Counted from the stretch's first letter, positions 53,238 through 64,000 are shown. The stretch: DNA of 64,000 bases from Trichobilharzia szidati (GCA_944472155.2 OX235277.1:33800804-33864803); one strand, 5' to 3'. Made by a program: numbers and translations. The notes: generated by a model from the letters alone, not told the origin.

Positions 53238-53340
53238 AAACCAACTGATTTACGTCAAGCGTTTTTTGATATGGTTTGGAAAACAGATTCCCTTGACTTA
53301 CTTTATCCTGTCTTAACAGATGATGAGGTTTTATCAATTG
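53238..53340 (+). CDS. PRMT3: PRMT3 exon B3: linker after zinc finger, copy 3
   Basis: A 103-nt exon after acceptor GTTTTTAG (ends 53237) and before donor GTAAGT (53341). It encodes KPTDLRQAFFDMVWKTDSLD then LLYPVLTDDEVLSI, phase 0 in and phase 1 out. Joined to exon C it gives S-I-D-I-E-S-Y-L, a smooth continuation. It is the closest copy to the constant exons and the most family-like. Confidence 0.85.
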
Positions 53341-53381
53341 GTAAGTGTTTCTCTTTTTCCTTTTGCTTTGATTTCACTCTA

Positions 53382-53384
<3 letters not shown>

Positions 53385-53414
<30 letters not shown>
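53385..53414. repeat. (AT)n microsatellite
   Basis: An AT dinucleotide run in the intron after exon B3. Confidence 0.9.
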
Positions 53415-53417
<3 letters not shown>

Positions 53418-54769
53418 CAGCTATAACTGTACAAATTCGAAACCTCAGTTTTATAATTTTCTCTATTACTTCGCATTCATCATAGGGGCAGTAGAATTTT
53501 CCAGATGTCTGGGTGGACAAGTGTTGAGTGATTCTTATTGTACGTATTTTCAGTTGTCTTAATAAATAACAGAGCCTTTATTACCTTCACTTCGCTTAGA
53601 CAGTAGTGAGTAAACTCGGTGAAGAGGGAGAGAGATGGTTGGGCATTCGTCTGGGTAACCACACCCCGTTAGAGACAACAACACGGCCACTGCAACTTCA
53701 AAGCTCAAGTTTAAAGTCTTATATTCCACCCGTAACGCCGATGGAATGAAAAATAAAATCATTTGCTTATCACAACCAATTATTAGTAAGTAGGTTATTC
53801 TTAAAGTAATAATTCCAAACAAATAAGGAACCTTTGAAACCTTGCTTAGGATTCTTATCAAATTCAGGAATAAGCGTGGCTGGCATTGAAACTCACTTAT
53901 AAACAAATTGTTGCGGTTAAAGGATCATATACAGCCTATTAAACAAAATAATTTATTTTATCTGTTACCTTGTGCAATGATTGTCAAGTCAAATTAATAC
54001 GACAGAGTTAATCAGACTAGCGGAGCACAAAAACCTAGCAATTTCTTCATTATTTGACCGTAACAAAATAAGAAATCTAAAAAAATGACTCAGCTATAAT
54101 AGCACTACATGCAACTACTCACAGCCATACAGTAGGATAGGATAAGATGACAGTCTTAGAATCTTACATAATAGAGTGGACGGAGAGATTGATAATGGAA
54201 GCCTTATCTATCGAATATATTGGGAGCACGTGCAATAGGAATGATTCAACACCTATTGCAGACATTCGGCAAATTCTACTACCCTTAAGACTAATGGGAA
54301 GGAATAAAAAGAATTATAATACTCAAGTTTCAAAGTTATGTAGTTATAATTGATATGATTATGAACAATAAACTGTGTTCAAAACGTCGTCATCCCGTTT
54401 ATTATACTGTTTCAGTGTGATACATCCAATAAACAAATTAATATGGAATTATGTACTACCACAGTGCCAGAGTTTTACTCGCATACTACCAGTAGTATTA
54501 TTTCATGTGTTGTTAGAATGAATCCATTTACTTAGTTCCACCCTAATTGTTGTGTTAAAGGGTTCAACATGCCACATACTACTTATCCCAGTTAAAGTAG
54601 GTGTAGTAGTGATAGTATTCCAATCTAGGAGCGACTAAGTGAAAGTCAAATGCTAGAGTAAAAGTACAAATTTTTTACTTACCATTCGAGAACATGAATT
54701 GTTTTTGGCAGTTCAATGGTCCAGTATATTATCGCCTACATTAGCCCACTTACATATTATTAATTATCA
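53415..54769. other. Intron B3-C, first part: no clear element
   Basis: Contains a degraded SINE/RTE-tail resemblance near 53560-53740 (GCAACTTCAAAGCTCAAGTT and TATTCCACCCGTAAC) on the minus side, otherwise AT-rich DNA. Confidence 0.35.
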
Positions 54770-55200
54770 CTATTCCCTTAGATTCCGAGTAAAACTTAAA
54801 GCTTCAGCAACACACCTCCATTTCATCCTGTTCTATGGGGTCCTTTTTAACCCTCATCTCCTCCTCGCACAATCTCTTTCATATCACCCTTGGATTCACG
54901 CCTAGCTCGTTGCTTCTCATTCGAGTTTCATCCAAACATGTTGAGTCTAGAGATTGGACCAGTTTCTTTTGAACACATAGCCCTGACTTTTCGATGCACT
55001 TGGCGAGGGCTTCTGAAGTACAAAATAATAGCAAATACGATGTCTTTGGTAGATTTTTGTTTACATTGTAAGTTATTCTGAATAATGAGTCAGTTGAGAT
55101 GCCGTAGCAGGTGATGACGCTTCTGACTGAACGGTTGCTGCCTCTTTGAAGCCATGCTGGGTAGTATTCACCACCACATGCCGAAAGGACGCGCATAGAA
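54770..55200 (-). pseudogene. RTE-like LINE 3' end, minus
   Basis: Starts with the shared tail ATTCCGAGTAAAACTTAAAG and continues with CATCTCCTCCTCGCACAATC and TCATATCACCCTTGGATTC, antisense of the RTE C-terminal TWRR..D region. Broken frames only. Confidence 0.5.
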
Positions 55201-55774
55201 CGACCTATCTACCTAGCTCCACAGGAGCAGGTGAATTGATATATGCATAGCGGAGTGGTCATATGCTTTCACACCATGGAACTTTTATATCAAGTCGAGA
55301 ATTATTATCACTTTCAATCTTTCTTCGTTATTATGACGAATTAAATAATGATTTTAACTATGTAAAATTATGTATTAAAATGTGATTGTACAGCTTTTGA
55401 GGATGAAGAGATATCTTTTTGAGATTCTTGCTCATTTCCCTCTAATGTTCTGATGAGTGTGACTCGTTGCTTTCGGTAGACCAGGATTTTGAACATTGAT
55501 TCAAGTACTGAAGTTTAGACAGTCATTACTGTAATGATGCTCTAACCTCTCTGTATACTAGTTATTTGTCGACATTGTTAATCAAGTTGGTGTGTTTTGT
55601 TGTCTGGATCATGGTTTAATGACACAGCTTTCATACTGTCATTCTACACCACATTTTTTTAACTGACTTCATCATTGTGTAGTGAGTTTTCTTAGGAAAA
55701 CGTTTTTGGAAACACCCAATCATAATAAAAGTTATTACAAAAGAGAGGAAGTTATGTCAGTTTGTTATGTTAGC

Positions 55775-56200
55775 TGAATCTTCGCATGAGAATGATTATT
55801 ATTATTATTGTTCCCTTGGGTTCCAATTGGAACATAGGGTTTCAACAGCACATCTCCACTTCTATTTTCTGCTGTCCTCTTCAGCTGCCTCCAAGATTGC
55901 CCATAATCTGTCATCTCCTCCTCCACACACGATCTTCTCCATGTCACCCTCGCACCATTGCCCCACTAGTCGTTTCCCATTCGGGTTCCACTCGATCGAT
56001 GGCCTACATTGTGTACGATGTCATTCGACGGTCTCCTCTCCTCAGTGTGTGCCCAATCCATCTGCATTTCCTCCTACATATTTGTTGAACGATGAGTTCT
56101 TGGTTAGCTTATTCCCATAGTTTCTTGTTTCTAATTCTATCTGACCAGCCGTTTCATCTTCGATGAGGTTAACACTAATGCACGCTTGATGGGGTTTCCC
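55775..56200 (-). pseudogene. RTE/SR2-like LINE 3' end, minus, well preserved
   Basis: On the minus strand the frame ends TWRRSCVEEEMTDYGQSWRQ then LKRTAENRS, nearly the same as the plus-strand copy at 52990-53100, and includes the IGHTLR-equivalent region at 56060. The tail is TTCCAATTGGAACATAGGG-like followed by an ATT microsatellite at 55795-55810. It is a 5'-truncated insertion typical of LINEs. Confidence 0.7.
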
Positions 56201-56723
56201 ATTCGGTTTTGATTAGCCCGAAACTGGTACTTTCAGGAAGGCTCATACATTCATTTCGGAAACGTTGATTTCCAAAACTAACAAGTGAGGGGGTTGCTAT
56301 AATTACAAATATATAATTTCAGTAGTCATACAAATAAGTATCATAGACTAATTATATACTGCAACATTGGGCTGATTAGTGAGCGGCAGTCGTTGTGCTG
56401 AAATCTGATTGGTTGTTTAACTGATTAATCTATTGGCAATTAATATTTGTACAATTTAAACTGACTGGTAGGCTGTTGATATAGTTACCCCTGAACAAAT
56501 GATACATCCACTCACTGGAGAGTTCCAAAACGAAGTCACACACACACACAAAAGGCACACACTGAAGTTGTGCTGTCTAGATGGCAAAAAGTGGAAGCAT
56601 CACACAATACCCAAAACGGAAAGCTACACATTCCTCCTCTGCAGTCTATTCCACTTTTCAGATTGTTTTCGTATAATTTTTTCCTTTATTTTGGTTTCCT
56701 ATCATCTTTTTTTCAACTTTTAG

Positions 56724-56916
56724 ATATTGAATCATATTTGGTAGATAAAAGCCAAAATGAACAAATTGTTAATGGAACAGTGCTATCAAATGAATTAACT
56801 GCTGCTGCGGCTGGTACTACTAATTTCAGAGATCTCATTATTGAGCGACCATCACAGGAAATGTCACGACTAATAGAAGAGAATAGAACGTTACGTGCAC
56901 AGCTGAATAATTGCAA
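56724..56916 (+). CDS. PRMT3: PRMT3 exon C: helical linker
   Basis: A 193-nt exon after acceptor TTTTTTTCAACTTTTAG (ends 56723) and before donor GTATGT (56917). It encodes DIESYLVDKSQNEQIVNG, then an Ala/Thr-rich run and SRLIEENRTLRAQLNNCK. The last part is a heptad-like helix matching the coiled segment between finger and catalytic core in animal PRMT3. Phase 1 in, phase 2 out. It is present once and is common to all isoforms. Confidence 0.8.
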
Positions 56917-57009
56917 GTATGTATGGTCGGTGTGTGGTTCATATATTCTAACTTTATTATATCTTAGAGTTCTGGAAGGAACACAGGGCTTTAGTGGAAA
57001 ATCTTTATT

Positions 57010-57520
57010 TCACTTTTAATTTTCTGTAATCCTCTTGATGACTACCCACAGGCCCTAGACTTTTCCTTACACCATCTCCTTTATATCATCACCCTTGGAC
57101 TCAGTTCCTCTAAGGTTTGGGGCAGGCCTTCCTGTCATTTGAAAGTCTCCTCAGAGTATATACAATCCATCTCCATTTACTTTTCCATATGTCTTAGGTG
57201 ATAGGTTCTCGGTTATTTCTTCGATGCTTTTCAAAGCTCCACGCTGCTTATCCTTCCTGATCAGTCATCTGATCTTCACTATGCAGCGAAGCAAGCTGTG
57301 AATAAAAGTCTATTGACAACCTGTTGGACATGCTTTGGGTGACACGTGCACCAAGTCTCTCAAGCATATAGAATCAATGAATTGACATTAGTGTGGAAGA
57401 TCAGGACCTTGTTCCTTATGCTGAGTGCATCAGATTTTCTCACTGGTTTCATATTAATGTGAAGGTTTGTCTGACTTTTCCAATGGTGGCTCGCTGGCTT
57501 TGACATCGTCATCCATGCCG
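57010..57520 (-). pseudogene. RTE-like LINE fragment, minus
   Basis: Antisense phrases TTTATATCATCACCCTTGGA and CAATCCATCTCCATTTAC match the same RTE C-terminal region as at 51390 and 54770. Further upstream parts of the element (57260-57480) are recognisable only by order. Confidence 0.5.
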
Positions 57521-57949
57521 CCGGCTTGCAGTTTCATAAGTCCTTAAAATTAGTGGCTTTTGAAGTTATCAATCACACACTCATGGTGCTTTGCGTCGCA
57601 TTTCCCCACTCTCTTTGTGAAGGTGGAACTTTCAACAGCTGCTAACTCTAAAATTATCAGGTAGTTTGGGGTTGTCAAGGTCATTTGAAACCTATATACA
57701 TGTTCAGCATCCCAGTCAAAAGTTCTGTTTTTGTTTCAGGTAGTAAAATCTAGCTAGCTGTCTTGTGAACGATGAGCCTTCCCTCTTGTTTTCACCTTCT
57801 ACATAGTACTGTTGTTTTTGTGATAGATAGTAGTGGTACTTTTATTTGTGACATTGGCTTCAAATAACTCTCTCATTGTACTAGGTTGTAGTATATCATT
57901 ATTATTAGTATTATTGCCTTGTGTTCCGAGTGACTGACTGACTTCTTTC

Positions 57950-58640
57950 AACTCAGAACTTTGCAGAGATGTGCAACAGTTCGAGTTGCCACACCCCATG
58001 TAGCACAAAAAGCTAGAGAAGAGAGTAAAGATAGATTCAAATCCGAGATAATAAACAGATGTGGGAAAAGAAAAAATTAGTAATATGGAAGAACAATATA
58101 GCTTTATTGAATATTATAAATCGCAAAGAGTGAATGCATCTGCGCCAGCCATTGAGAACAACTTTGAGCCATATCACCAATTGTCACCAGCCTTCATTGG
58201 TTTTTACTATCCCGAACACCCCAACCAGGAAGCTAATCTACACCTCCCTACATGTCTGACTTCAAAGAACTATTGTGGACTTCATTGACTCATAAAACCA
58301 TGTTTTCATTTAACCACCAGTAGCTGTTTTCCAATCTGATTTTGTGTCAGTCAGCTAAGATTGCCCGTTGGTCGGTGAGGAAGGCGAGGGCTAGGCATGC
58401 GTAACACATATCCTAACCATCTCAATCGCTACATCTGGTTCACAACCTCGTCGATTGATTTCCTCTCCTTACCTAGCACTTGACCGATGTCTACACTCAA
58501 TATTGCTCATCTTATTATACCACTTAACACACATGGGAGATAGAACTCAGACACCTATGATCAAAGACAGCTAGCCAGGCTTTTCATGTCTTCCACTTTA
58601 AATGCTCATGTCCCAGTCACAGCCATAAAGGAGGACAGAG
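57950..58640 (-). pseudogene. RTE-like LINE 3' fragment, minus
   Basis: Near-mirror of the plus copy at 41020-41660: AACTTTGCAGAGATGTGCA, CGATTGATTTCC and TTCATGTCTTCCACTTTAAA occur in antisense order. The two copies share more sequence than other pairs, so they are relatively young relatives. Confidence 0.65.
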
Positions 58641-58839
58641 CGGACTGCTGACTTCTATTTCATCCCATCTTTTACTTGATGTAATTCTAATGTGCCTTTA
58701 CTGGCTAATGCATACTAAAAACTAATGAAGTTATAATTGTAGAGCCTGAAGAAGAATTTCATAGTAACAACTGTTAGCTCTAACTATTTTTGTTCTGAAA
58801 AAAATGTTGAATGAGGTGTAACGATATTGAGCAGAATAT

Positions 58840-58940
58840 CTGGTCAGTTTTAGGTAGGTTTAGGAAAAGATTGAGGTTAGGTTTAGGCCAGGGCAGTTTA
58901 GGTTACCCTAATTATGGGCAGATTAGAGTTACAGTTAGGT
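58840..58940. repeat. Degenerate TTTAGG/TTAGG-rich stretch
   Basis: A run of AGGTAGGTTTAGG, GAGGTTAGGTTTAGG, CAGTTTAGGTTA and AGTTAGGTTAGAG units over ~100 bases. It resembles degenerate telomere-like or simple repeat DNA but is not the perfect TTAGGG array. Confidence 0.5.
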
Positions 58941-59127
58941 TAGAGATAGAGATTGGGGTGATGACTGAATTGGAAGACTAAATTTACTTTTCAGAGCCAT
59001 GAATCTTTCCGTCATCGGTGCATTCGCAGCATCTGGGTGTTTAAAATTTATATATATATATATATATGAATTATAACCTATTTAGTTTTGTCCTTCCTAC
59101 TGATATGATGATTAACCTTATTTTCAG

Positions 59128-59273
59128 ACTTCTACTTTCAAATATGGCTAAAGAGCCAGTAAGAACAAAATCATCTAGTCGTTCACCAGATCGTAAGTCA
59201 GATATCATCGAACCGAATGATTCTTCGTATTTTGGATCTTATGGTCATTTTGAGATACATGGTGAAATGATAA
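59128..59273 (+). CDS. PRMT3: PRMT3 exon D: entry into the methyltransferase domain
   Basis: A 146-nt exon after acceptor TTATTTTCAG (ends 59127) and before donor GTGAGT (59274). It encodes a basic/Ser-rich patch (RTKSSSRSPDRKSD) and then SSYFGSYGHFEIHGEMI, the near-invariant Y-F-x-S-Y-x-x-x-x-I-H-x-x-M-I/L motif at the N-terminus of the PRMT core, which caps the SAM pocket. Phase 2 in, phase 1 out. The Ser/Arg patch may be a regulatory linker. Confidence 0.88.
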
Positions 59274-60549
59274 GTGAGTTATTGTTTCGTTTTTCCTCCT
59301 TATGATGTTAATATTTGTCCAAAACAATATCACATTAATCGGCAGTAGATATGAACTGTTGTCAGCTATTTGAGATGTAGTAGCAAGCTGACAGTGATTT
59401 CGTTCTATGTCTATGCTTTTCACCACTTATTTATATTGTCTATTTAGACACAAACTTGGTGCATTATGGGCACAAAACCTCATAGTGTTTGGGGGAGCTG
59501 GGATACTGCTCGAACTCCTAGACCGAAGGAGGTGGTTATCTTAAAGCGTCACCCCTTATGTATTGGACTTGAAATTCGATCCACTGGTCAGTAGGGTATT
59601 ATCAGGAGCTGAGTTCCCATAGTGTCGGTGACCGACACAGATGCATACTTCATTCGATTCTTTCGGATTCTGGAGTCTATGTACACCATAGGATGGGAAT
59701 TAGGGTTTTCCAGCTGCCTTATGTAGAGCAGTATTCCCATCAATCCGGTTGTAAGCACCAGACATTCGGATCCAGCTTTTCACTTTTTTGAAGGACACTC
59801 CCATCGTGTGAGGGTGATGAATAGAACATTGAATCGTTTGTTTGTTCGAACTGGTCTCCATATTGGTTAGAGACAAGAAGGCTGTCATTGATTAATCGTA
59901 TACTGGTTGGCAGAAGATCGGAGAAATACAATCAAAAGTATTGTTGTACATTATATTAACGTTTATTTACAGACTTTAGCATTGATTAACCATTGTAAAT
60001 ATGTTTCATTATCTCTTAAAGAATAGACAATAGTGTTATCTTACGGCTTTATGTTGATCTGCGTAGGTTACAGTGCATAGTGTTCTGCGTATTAATTAGG
60101 CATAGTCTTCTGAAACCAACGATAGGTGCAGGATCTCTGCGATCTGGATATTTGACAGGAGAATAACAAGCGAAAATTAGGGGTATATAAAATAACAGCG
60201 AAGTAAAATTCTACTGATGGAAAACTGGCTAACGTTTTCGTACACAATACAGAGTTTAAATATTTTGCTACTGTTGTATTTAATGCATTCATTTCGTGCA
60301 ATAGTTAATTTTTATATTTGTCTTTTAGAACTAACCAAGTGTAAGTTTTTGTTTGCCTGCTGATGTCTATTAACGAACACTGAATGCACTCCATTAAAGG
60401 GAAGAATTATCAATCTTGATCAACAGATTTTCAAGCGTTTGTTCTCAGAGATTTGATGATTGGTTTCAAGATTGTAATCATGAACTAACTTCTGTTAGAG
60501 AATCCTTGAAAACCACCAGGGAGTATTGGGCAGTTGTTGCGAATTGGTA
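59274..60549. other. Intron D-E, first part: unclassified
   Basis: 59460-59930 looks like an ordered repeat (GGGAATACTGCTC-like text in antisense, CCGACACAGATGC) but I cannot name it. The rest is AT-rich with no element I recognise. Confidence 0.3.
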
Positions 60550-60790
60550 GAATTTATAATTGACAGACCATTGGACTCCATACCAGGGACTCGATGGTCA
60601 ACGATCTTGCCTTGTAAAACTTGATGATCTTTGGTTCGATCCCTGGTGGAGGATCATGGTTGCGTACTGTTGAAGAGTCCCAAACAAGGGGAAACAGCTG
60701 ACTATTACTTCCTAGTTTGCAGTGGTTCTCTAACTGCTATCATTTTGCGATCAGTATTGAATTCACTGATATAATTCAATCAATACCAAC
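60550..60790 (+). repeat. Sm-alpha-like SINE with decayed hammerhead core
   Basis: A B box GGTTCGATCCC at 60633-60643 is followed by GCGTACTGTTGAAGAGTCCC, AAACAAGGGGAAACAGCTG (CTGTTGA at 60667-60673, GAAA at 60691-60694) and GCAGTGGTTCTCTAACTGCT. It shows that the pol III-type promoter and the hammerhead belong to one element. The GGAC arm of stem II is lost (AAGGGG), so cleavage is unlikely. Confidence 0.6.
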
Positions 60791-62604
60791 AAGGATGGCG
60801 TAGTACATGACATTGGTTACAAACTGGTGGTTATTGTTGTTACCGAGTATAAATACGAATGCTAATTTAATATAATGAACGCTGGATTATATCCTGGTCA
60901 ATTGTTCCCCAACCTGAACTAGCAGAATCCAAAAGACTCACACGGCAGGGTAGGCACTGTGTATTTCCAAACAATTAAGGACAAAGATGTATGCAAGGGT
61001 ATAAAAACATGGTATACATTCATCCAGTCACACGATTGAATAGTAGGCCTTGACCGCTTGCTTGATTGTGGTTGGTTGGTACCCATCATATGACGTGTGA
61101 TTTGTTTTTGTATGACAGAGACTAATGAGATAGAATGTGAGTACATGTCACCAGTCAATGTATCCATTCGAGTTCTGTACGTGGTCAGCAATCGTGTGTC
61201 TAAATGACTCACCGCTAACATCTGTCATTGCAACACTGGATGACTCGGGTTCAAATCTAAGAAGAGGGACCTCAGTCACTTGGAGAGATTGGAGATACGC
61301 CTTGCCGACGAGTAGCCAAACGCATAAAAGGTAGACTCACAGCTTCTTACCGATCACTTCCAACATATCAGAACGTTATTATATGAACGTTATAATCATG
61401 CTAAGGAATCGGTTGTTTGCAGTTATGTGATTTTAATAAGTGTGTATATGTGTGAAGTGAAATGATACAGAACGGTATTCATTGTTTTAATTAGTGTATA
61501 GGTAGTCCCAACAGGGTCAAAAATTGTATTGTTTAAGAAAGTTGAGTGACTCAGAGAAGTAACATCGTTTTCTCTCCGATAGAACAGATACGCTTTACTG
61601 GTTAGTGTCGATAAAAAAGAACCCTAGATTGAAGATGATGTCTCGTCTGTGGCTTTAAGGACAACAAAAATACCTCACACATACATAAATCTCCAATGTA
61701 CATAATGTTAAGCTTAGTCGCTTACGAAATGGGCTAATCTGATTGGTTTGTCTATAGGGTCAAAGACTGACCACTAAGATGGATTGTAACGTCCAACTCA
61801 CAACATCAATCTAAATTTGGGATAAATTGGTTTCAGATATCGATTCTAATCTTTTTTTAGAAACTTCGTACATTTATTCCCTTTCATGAATTTGAATAAA
61901 GCAAAAACAACGGTTTACGCAGAATGATCATTCGTTTATTTCGTCGTCTTCTCATCAGCTGCATACAGCTTAAAACATTAAGTTTATGTACGGAACAGTT
62001 TCCGTATACTTGTAGATGTTTTATGATGTCAGTTGATGTGAGTGTCGGAAATTAATAAACAGTGCGCAAAAGTTATACTTGTATATCTTATACATAGAGG
62101 ATTCAAGTTTGAGAAAAAATGATTGGATACAATGTCAAAGTTGTGTGATAACTACATGACAGGATGATGAGTAACTAATACGTTAAGTAACAATGTGGTG
62201 AGTTCAACTGAAATCATAGAAACAAGATAGACAAGCAATATAACATTATAGTGAAGACAACGAGAGTAAAGACATCCAGTTACCCGGGGCAGGAAAAGGC
62301 TAATACCGCTTCTTACTGAACAAATGAATCAGATTTCAGGCTTTTGTTAGCAATTGATTGCCTTGGCAAACTTCAAGAGAAATAAACTACATTGACCATT
62401 AGTACTTTTTATAGGATTTCATGTTGTCCACCTCATGACTCGTATCGGCGAGATGCCTGACAATGACACTATAGAAAGAATTTGTTATCTTAAGACGTAC
62501 ATATAGAGAAAATTGAAAGTGTGGTCTTCTTTCTGTTCTCTTTAATTTTTAAATCTCTTCCACATCAATAAGTGCTTCGTGTTTGCAACATATCTAACTA
62601 ATAT
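60791..62604. other. Intron D-E, middle part
   Basis: 61180-61340 holds a B-box-like phrase (CTCGGGTTCAAATCTAAG near 61247) and may be another tRNA-like repeat. The remainder (61340-62600) has no recognisable element. Confidence 0.35.
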
Positions 62605-63060
62605 TGAATTAGTTGTGTTCACTGAGCTGGTTTAATTACGGAGCTTTCGTTATCCTCCTAGACAACATATTCAGTACAGGTTTTAGTATAAAGTGGACTT
62701 ATTTGAATTCTCCATGAATGATATAATTTTGTCTCCTGGCAACCACTGTCGTGACTAGTTGGTAATTTACGTCTCTATTGTTCATTTTTATTGACCTGGA
62801 ATTTGAACTTTCTTGTTATGTGATTTACTTTTTATTAGCTGGTAAATTTGGTCTGTAGTAATGTGTTTGTTAATTGCTGATTCATTTGAGTACTAGGGAT
62901 TCCCTGGCAGTATTTTTCGTGTTTCCACATTATCTCAGTCAAATTGGTGTCCATAATTATCCACATGCATTGATGTAAAAGAATATATATATCATGTCTT
63001 TCTACAGCCAATTTGTGTTCTTGGATTCTGATTCGAAGGGAATACCCACTTTCAATCAAC
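62605..63060 (-). mobile_element. Penelope-like element tail, 5'-truncated
   Basis: The minus strand matches the 3' part of the PLE at 27090-27540: IRIQEHKLAVERHD near 63000, then a decayed version of the FDWDHVKILNRG block near 62940, and the terminal segment with the hammerhead-like motif (CTGAATA at 62674-62668, helix GTTGTCT/GGATAAC, GAAA at 62648-62645). More diverged than the other two copies. Confidence 0.65.
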
Positions 63061-63322
63061 ACAACTAATTCAAAATCCTCCACTTGAACTATATCATTTC
63101 TCCATTATTTGAATATCTAACTAATAATGATAATAATAATAATTCAGAACAACACAATTAAGCGAAAATATTGTTTTCCTAAGTGATATGATAATTCCAA
63201 AATGTTGAATACTGTTCGGTTTATTGTTTTACACATGCTTTTGATTTCATGATTCACACTTTGCTTTGAAATGTTTACAATTTACCTTTCCTTTATCTTT
63301 CTTTCTTTGTTTCTTTCTTTAG

Positions 63323-63518
63323 ATGATCGAATACGTACTGATTCTTATGTGAATTTTATTTTATCTAACTCTAACAAGTATTTTAAGGACAAGATAATCT
63401 TAGATGTTGGATCTGGTTCAGGTATACTATCTATGATTGCTTCAAAAGCTGGTGCTAAACATGTTTATGGTGTAGAGGCAGCTGATGAGATATATGCAGC
63501 TTCACATGAAACTTTAAG
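63323..63518 (+). CDS. PRMT3: PRMT3 exon E: SAM-binding motif I
   Basis: A 196-nt exon after acceptor CTTTCTTTAG (ends 63322) and before donor GTAGGT (63519). With the base from exon D it reads NDRIRTDSYVNFI, then KDKIILDVGSGSGILSMIAS and KAGAKHVYGVEAADE. V-D/L-x-V-G-x-G-x-G is motif I of class I methyltransferases and binds S-adenosylmethionine; the E of GVEAAD is in the ribose-binding position. The R-T-x-S/T-Y motif just before it is typical of PRMTs. Phase 1 in, phase 2 out. The double-E loop and dimerisation arm lie beyond the window. Confidence 0.9.
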
Positions 63519-63689
63519 GTAGGTGTGTGTGGCATTTTTTATCCCTTAGTACTGCACTGATTATATTATACTGTTGCTATATATAAAATAACTTAGATCG
63601 ATCGATATTTTGATTTGTAAGGCTTTTAGGTTTAGTTCGTTAGGAGTAGTTGATTGCTAATTTGGCTTTAATGAAGAGTTACATATTGT

Positions 63690-63920
63690 CTGCATTCAGG
63701 ACAACTAGCGGTATCGGTCAGTAGTTCCACTGTGGAATGCTCACTAACCATACCGGACGTGGTCTGGATTCGATTCTTGGTCAACACATATAAACTTCAC
63801 CTAGTCTATTACCCGATAATGAGCCCACAAAAGAGGGAAGGTTGGGCATGACGCTAGCATCTCTGTGTCATAACATGTCCACCAAAACTTCTAAAAGTGT
63901 TTGAAACCTTATGTTCTTCT
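63690..63920 (+). mobile_element. Decayed tRNA-derived SINE, plus orientation
   Basis: GGTATCGGTCAGTAGTTCCA, then a degraded B box (GGATTCGATTCTTGG near 63770), GGTTGGGCATGACGCTAGCA and a tail with AACCTTATGTTCTTCTTGGA. It follows the body order of the copies at 19160 and 48130. Confidence 0.6.
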
Positions 63921-64000
63921 TGGAGCGCTCAGGAATGAAAAACAAGGGTGTCCATCAATGGTACTTCATTATCATTAATTTATTTAATTTTATTCATCGA

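Larger units (their letters stand above)
33236..63518 (+). other. PRMT3: PRMT3-like gene with triplicated zinc-finger module (partial, runs off right edge)
   Basis: Eight coding exons on the plus strand encode the N-terminal part of protein arginine methyltransferase 3: three finger/linker exon pairs (A1+B1, A2+B2, A3+B3), an exon with a helical linker (C), an exon with the SSYFGSYGHFEIHGEMI entry motif (D) and an exon with the SAM-binding motif I (E). PRMT3 is the cytosolic enzyme that dimethylates ribosomal protein uS5 (RPS2) in animals; its single C2H2 finger recruits the substrate. A single finger upstream of one catalytic domain is the family norm, so the triplication is exceptional. The introns are 1.5-8.4 kb long and full of retroelements. 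The rest of the methyltransferase domain is beyond 64000. Confidence 0.85.

Noticed and set aside
61939..61958. CTGATGA...GAAA on the minus strand as a hammerhead
   Set aside because: Only nine bases lie between the boxes and they cannot form a stem II.
1..64000. CRISPR array, bacterial operon or phage features
   Set aside because: No regularly spaced short repeats or prokaryotic gene organisation; spliced genes and retroelements show the DNA is eukaryotic.

Overview
The window comes from a schistosome (blood fluke) nuclear genome, or a close trematode relative. This rests on AT-rich DNA packed with flatworm-type retroelements (CR1-like and RTE/SR2-like LINEs, a Penelope-like element, BEL/Pao and Ty3/gypsy fragments), SINEs carrying schistosome-type (Sm-alpha-like) hammerhead relics, a fragment resembling schistosome 18S/ITS1 rDNA, and two host genes, one of them with 33-35 nt micro-introns. 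The species cannot be fixed from the sequence alone.

Layout. 1-17.9 kb is nested retroelement DNA: two near-identical CR1-like reverse-transcriptase copies (1-1342 and 9690-11090, minus), a nearly complete CR1-like LINE with ORF1 and ORF2 (about 4870-9680, minus), and a plus-strand LINE (RT at 11091-13447) that carries a 5'-truncated Penelope-like insertion with a 13-bp target duplication. 17.9-21.7 kb is an internally deleted BEL/Pao LTR element (minus) holding a tRNA-like SINE. 22.3-28.3 kb holds a LINE ORF1 relic, a Ty3/gypsy gag-pol relic, a LINE RT relic and a Penelope-like element that ends in a hammerhead-like motif. 28.3-30.8 kb has no recognisable gene.

Host genes. A compact mitochondrial ribosomal protein gene (mL53/MRPL53-like) lies at 30814-31265, with three exons split by introns of only 33 and 35 nt. 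From 33.3 kb to beyond the right edge runs one large plus-strand gene for protein arginine methyltransferase 3 (PRMT3-like). Its catalytic region begins at the last two exons (59128-59273 and 63323-63518) and continues outside the window. Its introns hold most of the remaining repeats.

Main discovery candidate. The N-terminal C2H2 zinc-finger module of PRMT3 (a finger exon plus a 103-nt linker exon) is present three times in tandem (33287-35277, 36781-41964, 50338-53340) upstream of a single set of shared downstream exons. All three copies are open, keep every Cys/His zinc ligand and keep the splice sites. Modules 2 and 3 are phase 1-1 symmetric, so they could be skipped, chosen between or concatenated in frame. 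The gene could therefore produce PRMT3 isoforms with different or multiple substrate-recognition fingers. This reading comes from the sequence only; transcript data are needed to tell alternative from serial use.
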